Below, piece after piece: positions 32,640 to 43,992 of a DNA stretch of 64,000 nt (positions within the stretch are counted from its first letter, which is position 1; each line of letters starts with the position of its first letter). The stretch spans positions 72,909 through 136,908 of the forward strand of contig QKYT01000172.1 of the NCBI GenBank assembly GCA_003550305.1, given 5' to 3'. The translations under genes were made by a program, and so were the position numbers. The notes below the pieces were generated by a model. That model had not been told where the DNA came from. It ran no database searches and was given only the letters and a program-made list of their open reading frames with translations. The stretch comes from Glomus cerebriforme. Its lineage: Eukaryota; Glomeromycota; Glomeromycetes; Glomerales; Glomeraceae.

Positions 32640-35600
32640 AGGAAAATTTTTATCTCTTTCTTTTCCAAAGGAAAAAAAAATTTTCTCTGTGATGTATTTT
32701 GAAGTCGGATTTTGAAACGCGAACGTAACGATTAAAGTAATGATTCGATCAAAATTCTATACAAACTTTGAGATTCAAATGTTTATTCGGAAGAGAACCT
32801 TCTTAAATATGATATCATTAATGCTAATAGTAATATTATAAGCACCGCTAATCTTAACAGGAAAATATCCCTTCCCTTGAGTAAAAAAAAAAATATTAAA
32901 TCGTTTAATAAATTGTGTACTGTTAAGATTTTTTAAGGTAAAAATACTTATAAAAGCAAAATTTTCTGGAATTCTCAATAAATTGAATCAATTTGTTTAC
33001 TACAAGATGGTAATTTTAGTCAATAAATTTCATTTAAAAAATTTAAATGATAGATTTAAAAATATATTATAAAAAAAATTGATCATATTAAAATTTTGTA
33101 TATTTATGCAGTGCATTCACCGTACACTATATGAGAAATTAAATTTGAAGTCACGAGTATTTATAACAAGAAATCACGTTGATCTAGGAAGTTTTATCAA
33201 CACACGAAATTATATAAAAAGCCGAGATTATGATACAGTATATGCTATAAGCTAAAGTAATTCCACAATTAATTTTTTTTAAGCTTGTAAACCTTTCCAA
33301 ATCTATACATCTATACAAAATCTAATACTGTATCTATATGATTTTCATTATTAATATTTTGATCTAAAAAATAATACGATTATAAACTTATCAGATAGAT
33401 ATGTTATCTATAAAATGATTGGAAAAGGCAAAATATTTATATATTACTTCATTGATCATAAAGAGTAGATTCTTTATAATAAGGAAAATATCGGGTTTAA
33501 TAGATATCATGAGAGTTATACATTAGCTTATTATTTTGACTTTCAATAAAAATACTATTCTGATGTGGTACTCACAGAACCATTTATTTTGTTAACCAAT
33601 TTACAATTAGTAAGTTTATAATTAACTAGCTGAATAATCAATTCCAAAAATTATTTTCTCATATAAAATATAAACAAAAACAAAAAGGCATATTATTATT
33701 ACGATATTGTGTGACTATTAAAAGACATTAATAATGAATGATGATAATTACAAATATGAATGCCTTATTGAATGGCCAATAAATATTGATAAAACAAATC
33801 AATAATCTTTTCGCTGCTGAAATTCTTGAAAGATGTTTATTGTTTAATTCACATATCTTTTCTTTACTAATTAAAGTATACTAATTTGTTTACCTAATTT
33901 AAACAAAATTAAATTTTTTAATTTGTTGTAACATAAAACAATACGAAGAAATCATTAAAGATAATTAAAAAAATTACTTTTGTTGTTTAGAAAGGGATGT
34001 ATGTGTAAAGATAGAATATAATGTGAGGGGGATGTGCATAAAATTTATTTATAGAAATCAAATGAAAAAATTTGTCCATTTTTATAATGGATACCTGCAA
34101 GCAGCAGCGAGCATCTCTAATGAAAACTATATCGCTTCGAGATTCGCCCAGTGTCAATTTAAATTACAATTTTAGAATCTATCATAGTATAAATTATTGT
34201 ATAGTCGAATATAGAATTTTAAGAAGGTCTTGGAAGCTAAATTTGACATATAAAGTAAAAAGATGGAATTTTCTTTATCAGTCAATTCCTGATTAGGATT
34301 ACTTACCAAAAAATATCTTAATGTCGATCAAAAAGACGTACATTTATATCTATCTTTATCCTGAGTTATAATAACATAATCTAAACTGGAAAGAGAATTT
34401 TTATACAAACAAAAAACTTGCTTGAATTATATTTGTAATAAAATATTAATAATATCATACATATTTAAAACATAACAGATAACAACTTAAATCAAAATCT
34501 TCGGTCTTTTTAAAAAAAAAAGTAGGGGATGTTAAACAATTAGACAATTAAGGTTTATCAAGTTTTATTTGACGAAAAAAAAAAAATATACATCTTCGAG
34601 AATTCCCCTAACGGAAGTTTATACAAAGATCTTGTTTTTTTTGTAAATAATGAATGAAAATTTTTAACGGGATGGATGATCATTTTAACCGAAGGAATAT
34701 TCGAGAGCATGGTAATCATTACATGAATGTTGCGTAACTTGATCGAATTTTTTAGTCTTTTTGAGATTTTCCTGAAATGTTTTCTCATTCTGGATATAAT
34801 TTTAAAAATAAAAAATTTAAAAATTTCCTTTTTTTTTTTTTTTTATGAATTCGTAAGTCTATAATTATGATATGATATCTATAATAAGTTAGAAGCATTT
34901 ATTGCATCGTATGCTGTGATTACGCGTATAATATCGTCATTGCAAATTCGGCGAACAAATCAATTAACGTTTAATATGATAGCATTATCTTTTTTTCTAA
35001 ATAATGTCGTACTCAAAGAAAATAAAGGATTAGTAATGACTAATAATCAATTTATCAAAAGCATCTGTCCTCTAAACACACACCATTGTGAAAATGACTT
35101 TTACATGATAAGAAAATTTGAAATGTAAAAAAAAAACGGTCGCGAATTTATTTTTACATATAAAGCTATAAATGAAAATTTTTTGGAAAAGTTTTTTTTT
35201 TTTGATTAATATGATTGAAAGAAATTTATAAAGAAAATATGCAATGTCAATGTTTCATTAATTTAAATTGACAAGAACATGGTATGTATTCTGAAATCAG
35301 ATTGCGAAACGTTCTGTAGAATCGGAAGAGTGGAAATATACTCCGATGAAAATGATAATTAATTATCGCAATGTGTACAACCTTTGGAGTGGTCAAATCC
35401 TAAACAAGAAGATCAAATCTTTAATATTTTAATTTACGCATCTACTTTAGCTATCTGTACAACGCACTTATCTACAGAAACAGAAAAAAAAAACAGAAAA
35501 CAATCAAGCGTATATGTACTTTATGTACTTTATATGATGAATTAATTTCTTAATTAATTAAATAAAGGTAATTTAAAATTAGATAATAATTTATTTCTAT

Positions 35601-36329
35601 AACTGATAAATTATTTTTATTTTTGTCGTTATAACGAATTTTTACGCCAATTCCTGCTATTTTATTTGACTAAATCTTTTTTTTTGCCATGCATTGAAGA
35701 TCTCTACAAATAAAAATTGTTTATACTGTCATATAAGAGAGTTAAATTCGGTAAAAATCATTCCGTTTATTGTCATGTGATCATCTATATATCATTGATC
35801 GATTAATTAATAGAAATTTCTGGTAAAAAACACGTGTAAAAATAATTAAAAATAATCTCGATAATTTCGGTATATTCCTTAACCTTTGTATAACATTATT
35901 TCATTTATAGTTCAATCAATTGGAGACGTTCCTCTACTGATGTAAATATTAATCAGCATACTCCTAATATACCTGCTGAATAACTATCACTTATTTAGCA
36001 AAATATTTAACGCTGTGTAAAAACCAACCAGATATTTCGCGTAAATGATCAATAAATTTCTTTAATATTTCACTGACCCAACTAGGATAACAAAATTTTT
36101 AACTTACGCAATAAATATATTTGTATCATAGATAATATTCAGGTTAGTTAAAATATTAAAAAATTAATTATATATAGTTCTAATTTTCTAATGATCGTTT
36201 TTTCATCCCGATCGTAAAATATAGTCGGTATCATCGGTGCATCATCCATATCATCATCCATATAATCGATAAACGTTAACGATTAATAAAAAATTTTTTT
36301 TAAAAAAAAACCAAAAAAAAAAATTTATC
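32640..36329. other. Long gene-poor stretch
   Basis: About 3.7 kb without a supported gene. A minus-strand frame at 34558-34788 (RKHFRKISKRLKNSIKLRN start) and a plus frame at 34072-34296 have no recognisable domain and lack splice-linked partners. The last ~300 bases before 36330 should be the promoter of the next gene and end in an A/T-rich tract. Confidence 0.4.
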
Positions 36330-37160
36330 ATGGAACCCTCAACCAGTCAATCGATTCAAAATATCATCGATCAAAGAAGAGATTTACGTATTCAACGTAT
36401 TGACGCAATTTTAAAAGAATTTGATACATTAGACACGATGATCGATGCGAATGAATCTTATACTAATTTATGTTATAAATATGAACAAATTTATTCCCTT
36501 TGGGTTTATGTTCATAGAGATTTTCAACCTGATGAATTAACGAACGAAGAAGCTACGGTTTGGCGTTTAATGCCCGCTATTCTCTTGTGTTATAAACACT
36601 ATTTAATTCAAAAACGTGAAACCATGGATAAAGATGGTATCGATATGGATGATCGTCCCGTTCGCACTTTACGTTCTCTTCCCAAATCAAATTTTAAATC
36701 CGATTTAAAATTAATTCGTCGATTCATTTCTAAAATTTCAAAATTTTTACATTTAAACAAAAAAAATTCTTCTTCTGATGGTTCGAAAATTAAATTATCA
36801 ATTAAATCTGAAAATAAACTTAAAAGGCTTTCCGAAAATGAATTACAACAAGAGTGGAAATCTTTAATTGGTCAATTTCGTAAAGCTACCGCTCAATGTA
36901 TCCAATGTCATTCCGATAATTCATTTAATTTAGTTCCTGATAATAAAAAACAAAAATATATCAATCAAGTCAAAAATCTTGTAAATGAAATTGAGAAACC
37001 CTCTATTATTGATAATGATATCAGAAATGATACTGATAATGTCGAAATTTTCGCTGAAATGGATTTATTTGAACAAGGAGGAGAATTAAGAACTGAAATG
37101 ATCGAAGAAGAGAACGAAGACGAGATCGTTATTGAATCTGAATTAGGAAACAAGGTATAA
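36330..37160 (+). CDS. Hypothetical protein, 276 residues, no recognised domain
   Basis: A single-exon frame with normal codon use and an A-rich leader just before the ATG. The N-terminal half is helical (NIIDQRRDLRIQRIDAILKE, then YEQIYSLWVYVHRDFQPDEL). A basic middle region (about 115-170, KSNFKSDLKLIRRFISKISK) is followed by the helical segment WKSLIGQFRKATAQCIQCHS and a strongly acidic C-terminus (residues 235-272, EEENEDEIVIESE). CIQCH is a CxxCH motif as in c-type haem sites, but there is no supporting context and it is probably coincidental. No signal peptide or membrane segment is seen. It is probably lineage-specific, and its function is unknown. Confidence 0.75.
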   Translation: MEPSTSQSIQNIIDQRRDLRIQRIDAILKEFDTLDTMIDANESYTNLCYKYEQIYSLWVYVHRDFQPDELTNEEATVWRLMPAILLCYKHYLIQKRETMDKDGIDMDDRPVRTLRSLPKSNFKSDLKLIRRFISKISKFLHLNKKNSSSDGSKIKLSIKSENKLKRLSENELQQEWKSLIGQFRKATAQCIQCHSDNSFNLVPDNKKQKYINQVKNLVNEIEKPSIIDNDIRNDTDNVEIFAEMDLFEQGGELRTEMIEEENEDEIVIESELGNKV

Positions 37161-40100
37161 AAAATAAATAAATAAAATAAAAATAATAAAATATATAAAA
37201 AAAAGAAAAAATATGATATTAAATAATTTTATACATTTATACATTTTATATCGCGTATTTTCAGATTTATTAGTAATTATTTCACCTCGTAGCTATTAAA
37301 ACATAACGTCGATTGTTCAGTCTCTCAATCTTAATATCAATATACCTATTAATAAAATCTATCCTTTCTGTTATTAATTTTGTTTTTTTCTTGGCCAATA
37401 ATATATGCATTTATTATTTTTTTTTTTTATGAAATTAAGTTTTATTATTTCCTCTTTTATTTATAAGACGGGATTAAATCGTTATGCCTTATAAACAATA
37501 TAGTTTTTTCGTTTTTTTTCATGCAATCATGCAATTAAGATAGTTCTATTCTCGAATTTTTCATATTTTAAGTGTTACCTTATAATACCCTATTAAGTCG
37601 TAACGTGGCCTTTTATATATTTTTTTATTTTCATAATAAACGATTTTTTATATATAGTATATCAAAAAAAGACAATATGTTAATATATTATTAATGTTTC
37701 AATTGTTATAACTGATTACATAAAAAAATAATTTAAAAGTGGATTTGCATTCGTTAAAGCTAAACATTGGCAGTAAAGGGCAATTAACCGGTTAAGACCC
37801 TTGGTTAACCTGGTTAAGCCTGTTCCAACCTTTTTATTTTATTTGACGGAGGATAAACGTCATGTTCACTTAAGCTTTTATTTAGCAAATTTCTGCATTT
37901 TTTTATTCGTTGTTATTTTATAGTAACTGTTCGTAACGTAATAAGATTAAAATATTATTTTTAGTGTGATAATTATAGACGTGATTTCAACGGAGATAAA
38001 AATTACGCATCGTTCAAATGAAAATTTTACTCAAGAACACGCACGAAATTGAATTTTTCAGTAATGTCACCATAGAAGTTACATAGCTTATAACTGATAA
38101 TTCAATCCTTTAAACTTCCACTAAATGGGGAAACATTTCTCTATTTTGGTTCAAGGTGAGTTAAAATGTCAACTATTTTTAAAATTATTATTTGAAATAT
38201 CATTTATTTCACATATTTTTTTTCCAATATTAATATCGCTTTAGCATATGAACTGCAAAAAATTACTATATCCAACCGCAAATGAGGAACATCAGTTTTG
38301 AAAATGTTTTTGTATATTACTAGAACCTCAATTTCCTTTTGACCTTCTTTTTGAATTCTAAGAATGAGAGCAAACATACCTGAAAGTGAGTTTTGCAATG
38401 ATATACGAACAAATAATTATCCGACTTCAAATTTCTGTAATACCGTAATTGAAATTAGAATATACAATGGAGGTCATCATATCATACTTCCCATAATTTA
38501 AAAGGGGAATCATATAATTTAGTTATGATCCCTCGTATGATGAGTGATTTAAACAAAAAGAAACTGTTTTGGCTTCTCAGAGGTAAATGAACTATGAAAG
38601 GGGTTATTATTATTTTATTATTTCATTTTAAAGAAACAAAATTAATTTTTTATTCTTTTTTTTTTTTTTTAGGAAAGTGAATTTTTTGAGGCAAATGAGA
38701 CAAAGAGATAGTATTTTTCATCTCAAGCGAGATTCGCAATTCGAAATATCCGAAATATCGGAAATGTCGATTACGAAAGATATATCTTCAAATAAAATTG
38801 TTCAGTTTTAATGTGTTCGGAAGATCAACTACAATTTTGTTAACCATTTTTTATAGGATGTAAAAAAAGTTGATTCGTGTTTAACAACTACAATTTCGTG
38901 TTTATTCTCTTTTTTTTACAATGTAAAAGACATACATATTTGGTAACATTAAAGAAAGCCTTTGGATAAAGTCAACAATCTCAGAACAAAGTGGAAGTAC
39001 AAAAATTCTTTTTTCATAACATTTTACCTCGTTCATCATGCAAAATTCTGTTGTCTCTCGTAACCTTATCCTCATCTTTTTCATCTTTATCATAATTGCT
39101 CATACGACCTCTCGAATATGTGTGGCAAATATTTGACGATTTTCTGTTCTAATGATTTCGTCCATTAGTTCGGTGTAAACAATATATAGCATACACTTTA
39201 GTAGAGATGGTACTTGCGCCGGAATCTTTCACATATATATAATGAATTGTAATGGAAGTGTTCTACGCAATCCTGGACTTAAAACTGCCTCGCTGCTTTG
39301 GATTATTGGGTCCCAGATGTCTATTATGTTTACAAATATACCTAAAGACATTCGATATCTTGTATTTGAAAATAGAGATTCATGTGTACAATTGAATGGC
39401 GATGAGTTTTATTTGGTCTTCTAATGAACATCCGACTACCGATTGTTGTATATGGAACCCGAACCATGATTGGGTGCCAGATTTATAAATCTTTTAATCT
39501 GTTCATATCTGATGATTTTGTATTAACATTTATCATGGGGTTGACTTTTTTTTCATTTATCATTATTTTCAGTATATCTTGCAATTTGAATAACGTAAAA
39601 GTATTATTACATTGTTTTAATACAGTTTCGATACAATAGAATGTTTTTAAAAGATAATAATAAAAAGGAGTACATTTTAGAATCTAATTTTGGTACTAAT
39701 ACAGTACTTTAAATGAAATGTTTGGTATGTAAAATATATCCTGCAAATAATCAAAGGAAAAATTAAAATTGTCCGCCATCGAATACTAATAATACTCTTA
39801 ATTACATTATGTATGGTTCATGTTATATAGTTCCTTGATGTCCGAGCAACTGATTTTTTTATAATTGTTATCAATGATTATGTGATTTAATGGTTCGCAT
39901 ATTTTTAGAAATAATAGAAATGACCTTTAATTATCGGATTCCAGCAACTAACACTCCGATCGTTACTAATATTCACGTGATTAAATTCATTCTTTTGGAG
40001 CTCCGTTTTAGAAACAACGTTAATTAATATCTATGTATAAAGCGAATATTATGTGTTTTCATGTTAAAATTATCAAAAATGTTACAACATAAATTTTCTT

Positions 40101-40335
40101 TATATATTACATAAAGTTAAATTAAGTTTAAACCCTGATCGCATCAAATTGATCAAGAAGACCAACTATCGAATTATATAATAGTACGTTATCTAGTTTA
40201 TGAATATTATGGTCAATTTAAAAAAGCTGGGTATATGCTTTTCCGTAGGGTAATTGTTGGCTAACGAATTTTGGACGATTTACATATAGAAATTTATTAA
40301 GTATCACAAACCGCAGTCAAAAAGTGATTAGTAAT
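37161..40335. other. Gene-poor stretch with weak coding-like islands
   Basis: 37,788-37,830 carries three close ggttaa(g/c) repeats forming a small palindromic cluster. Between 38,100 and 39,650 there are canonical-looking splice signals (GTGAGT at 38156, CTTTAG near 38244, a T-tract plus TTTAG before 38673) and GC-richer frames, for example IPKDIRYLVFENRDSCVQLN at 39331 on the plus strand. I could not join them into a gene. They may be a decayed multi-exon gene. Confidence 0.35.
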
Positions 40336-40568
40336 GTTGTAGCCCAAACACTACCATGTCCCAAATCAAACTTGGGAATACCTTATATCCGAAACTTGAC
40401 CATGTCCCAAACTAACCCAGTCTTAAATGGTAGTTTGAGACGTCTTAAACATTTAAAATTTACTAGTTTTGTTTGGGATATGGTTAATTTTCGGACATAG
40501 GATTGTCCCAAGTTCGATTTGGGTTATCCCAAGTCGGATTCGGGACATGGTTACGTTTGGGCTACAAC
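40336..40568. mobile_element. MITE, GTTGTAGCCCAAAC family, copy 1, with AGTAAT duplication
   Basis: It begins GTTGTAGCCCAAACACTACC and ends with the inverted GTTTGGGCTACAAC. AGTAAT is found directly before (40330-40335) and after (40569-40574), a target-site duplication. The interior has several ccatgtcccaaa / tttgggacatgg inverted pairs. Other copies are at 59115-59304 and 59772-59945. Confidence 0.8.
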
Positions 40569-40750
40569 AGTAATATAAAAACGGTGATCCACTGTACATA
40601 CTAAAAAAATACTTACATTACTTTAGGAATCAAATTATCCAAACGTCTTTGATGAGATAATAAATAAAAAGTACCTATAAGTTTATTTGTAATAGCTAGG
40701 GAAAGAGAATAGATTCCAAAAAAAAGGAAGCCACAACTGATCGTCCAGTA

Positions 40751-41107
40751 ATGTCGAAAATTATTTTAAAAATTATTGATTTTTATCTTAAAAGATGGAA
40801 AGTAATATCGATTGTACCTCTTGAACTGTTGTATTTCATAGCACTATATATTGAGTTCAAGAGCTCAGGAGTTTCAACAATTATTCCAACCTTGTGTTTA
40901 GGAATTTTAGAAATATTTCGTTCATTATGCATGGGACAAGAACTTTATTGGGCAATTTGGAAATTTTGCGATAAAAAACCATGGCACACATATATGATTT
41001 TTTTTATAATTACGTTAGGACTTGGGTATAAATATTTAAGTCTAATAATAAGTTTATTTTTTGGGGATTTTTGGCATTTTTGTAAGATCATTACCAAAAG
41101 GAATTGA
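40751..41107 (+). CDS. Small multi-pass membrane protein, unrecognised
   Basis: A 118-residue frame with at least three hydrophobic segments: ISIVPLELLYFIALYI (about 19-34), STIIPTLCLGILEIF (about 42-56) and YMIFFIITLGLGYKYLSLII (about 80-100). A short basic cytosolic-type start (MSKIILKIIDFYLKRWK) and a basic end (KIITKRN) flank them. I do not recognise the family. It sits just upstream of a damaged kinase on the same strand; nothing shows they are connected. It could also be one exon of a longer gene, as no clear splice partner was found. Confidence 0.45.
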   Translation: MSKIILKIIDFYLKRWKVISIVPLELLYFIALYIEFKSSGVSTIIPTLCLGILEIFRSLCMGQELYWAIWKFCDKKPWHTYMIFFIITLGLGYKYLSLIISLFFGDFWHFCKIITKRN

Positions 41108-41266
41108 TATTATAGAAGGCGGTTCTGTAAAAGAGTTTTGTTATTTGCTTAACTATTTTTCAACATTTTTGATAAAAGATTGTTTTTCATAATCCATTTT
41201 GAGATAATATTATCATCATTGAGATATTATCTCTTTCTAGTTATAAATTAACAATAATATATTGTT

Positions 41267-41440
41267 TGTTTAATCCTTTAATTACACAAGTGTACTACAT
41301 AATGCTTATATTTAATGCATTTCTTATTAGATTTTATTATATATATTTTCTGTTCAATCCTTTAATTACACCAATATTTCTTTTTAAGTTTTATTATGCA
41401 TATTCTTTGTTCAACCCTTTAATTAAACCTATATCATTAA
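41267..41440. repeat. Three imperfect copies of a ~60-80-bp unit upstream of the kinase
   Basis: The phrase tgttcaatcctttaattaca recurs at about 41267, 41351 and 41409, each followed by a 'ttttattatrtatattc' segment. The intervals are about 84 and 58 bases. Confidence 0.55.
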
Positions 41441-41487
41441 TAATTATTTTTCATAAACATCTTTTTGGACTGTATTATGTTGTATTG

Positions 41488-42797
41488 ATGAGTGATAGGT
41501 TTGATTTAAGAATGATATTACGTAAATGCTTTAATTGTTGGCAAATTTTGTCAGGATTGATTTGGTGTCAAAATTGTGGAAATAGATATTTTGTTGACAA
41601 TTCTCAGGTTGGACAAGTGGAAATGAAGATATTGATGAATTAATAAGAGATACCCAGAAAAATGCAAAAAATTCAACAGATTATATAGAATGGATACCTT
41701 ATAATAATCTTGAGAATATGAAAGAAATTAGTGAAGGAGGATTTGGTGTTATTTACTCTGCTATATGGAAGGGTGACCCTATAACTATGGTAAGGAGAAA
41801 AATTGAAAGATTAGGACAAATGAATGTTGCTATTAAAATACTTAATCATTCAGTTTATACTACAGAAAAATTTTTAGATGAATTAAACCATACAAGTGCC
41901 GCTATTAGACTATTATTTAATTTAATCATCCAATAATAACGATGTATATAAAATGTGCTACATCACAAGATGATTTTCAAAAAATAATGTTTAGATGTTA
42001 TGGTACAAGTCAAGTTCCGGAAACAAAAAAATTAATGCTTGTAATGAATTTAGTATATGGAAATTTAAGTCAATATTTAAAAAATAATTTTTCAAAACTT
42101 AAATGGTATGAGGATAAATTAAAATTATTAACTAGTTTTGCTAATGGATTAAAAACGATTCATGAAGCAGGATATGTACATCGTGACCTTCATGCTGGTA
42201 ATATTTTAATTGGATATGATGGTAAAGCGTATATAGCAGATTTCGGATTAAGTTATCCTGCAAGTGAGCAACAATCTAAATTTAATTATGGAGTATTACA
42301 ATTTATTGCTCCTGAAGCGTTAAGGAATAAGGAATATACTGCTGCTTCTGATGTTTATAGTTTTGGAATTATGTGGATGATGACAACAGGAAAATATCCC
42401 ACTGTTGATGATGCTATCGAATTTGGAATAAAAATATGTAAAGGTGAAAGACCTAATGTTGATGATGAAACGTCTGAATGTTATAAAGAGTTAATGAAAA
42501 GACGTTGGGATTCTGAAGGCCTTCAGCTATTGAATTATATAGTACATTTAGATTATGGTATTTTGGTAAATATTATGATCAATTTACAAAAGCCGATCGG
42601 TCTACAAAAATAAAAGTTGATCAATCGGATCCAACTGATGAAGATAAAAATACCGTAAATTTATTACCGGGTAAGAACAAAAGTTACATGATTTGCATGC
42701 TTTGATAATATATATAAAATATATTAATGTATTTATTTTATTTATTTTGTTTTTTAATTTTATAGAATCTTTATCTTCATGTATTGTAGAGACATAA
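41488..42797 (+). pseudogene. Protein kinase with N-terminal zinc ribbon, two frameshifts
   Basis: The start at 41488 encodes a CFNC...CQNC zinc-ribbon-like stretch typical of the expanded kinase families of these fungi. The kinase domain follows with all main motifs: EGGFGVIYSAIW (glycine loop), NVAIKIL (ATP-binding Lys), YVHRDLHAGNILI (catalytic loop), IADFGLSYPA (Mg-binding) and FIAPEALRNKEYTAASDVYS (APE). An in-frame intron lies at 41896-41969, a second at 42671-42765, and the stop is at 42795-42797. The frame breaks twice by what look like single-base losses: near 41600-41603, just before WTSGNEDIDELIRDTQ, and near 42515-42518, inside subdomain XI (RRWDSE then RPSAIEL). Both sit in short base runs, so assembly error and recent inactivation are both possible. 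The substrate is unknown. Confidence 0.75.
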
Positions 42798-43992
42798 TGT
42801 ACTGTATTAAAGTTTCATAATTATTATATTGAATATGAATTTTTGTGAGTGCGTGAAGAAATAAACATGTTTTAATTAATTCCTCATAGCCTAATTATTT
42901 CACCGGTATTATCTGATATGGTGTACTATGCCATAAACTTGTGTAAAACTCATGAGTAGGATAGGTAGGAAAATTAGGAATATTATTAGTCATCAATTTA
43001 ATTTCCATAAATTTATTCATTTAAAATTAAATGCATTCTAAATAAATGGATAAAAATATTTTTTTAATAAATAAATTAAAGACAGCGATAACAATATTTT
43101 AATTATTTCCTGATATTTTTTGATGGATCCGTTTATAATCCTGATAATCATGCATAAACCTGACAATCAAAATCCAGAAACTTCATTAATTCTATTATGT
43201 TGATGAAAGTGAAAGAAGCTCACCCATATCTGGACAAATTTAGAGAGACAACAACTTTGAAAATATTAATATGTTGAATATACGTCAAAAAGCATCAATC
43301 GGATCATGTGGATGAATAGGGGATAAATAATATATAGGCTATCAAACTTATACTAATCAGAATGCTTTTAATTTTACTTTATCTACTGTGAAAATAGTAA
43401 AACATCTACGTCAATCAAGAGAATCTCGTAAAATTCACTGTGAACATAAAGTCAATTTTTAAATGAAAATTAACTAAATTATTTTTTGAGGTAATAAACT
43501 TTAGCAGTCTACTCAAAAAGTTTATAATGACTATTTAGAAACTTTAATATTATTATTTTACATTTTCAAACCAAAAATACTATATGTAAAAAATTTAAGA
43601 TTACTTAAATTATATTTTTTTTAGTTTTGATGTATAGTTTAGGGATAGACAAAATATTTTTTAATCAATAACAAGGGACCTTGAGTCACAATTTTTATTT
43701 CCATAATAACTACAAATACTGGTGTAATGATGTAATTTCATTTTCATTTTTTTTTTTAACCGTTCGGCTGAAAGAAGTTAGTATGATAATTAAACAATTA
43801 AAATTAGGCAACGTAGTACTAATATTAAATCAAAACAATAGTTACTTTTGACAATAATTTGTATAATTTAAGCAGGGTTTTAGATGATCAATTTTTACGG
43901 TATTTGAATTTCCCGAAGTTTCATTAAACGTCAATTTCTCCTTTTTTTTTCATTTTATTTTTTTTAAAAAAAATTTTTTTTTTTTTTAAACT
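42798..43992. other. Intergenic DNA
   Basis: AT-rich with T tracts before 43993. No gene or transposon is recognised. Confidence 0.5.

Noticed and set aside
36885..36920. CIQCH as a haem c attachment site
   Set aside because: No signal peptide, no axial ligand context and no cytochrome fold; a five-residue match alone is weak.
36965..37153. Ser/Ile-rich minus-strand frame
   Set aside because: Antisense of the acidic tail of the gene at 36330-37160.
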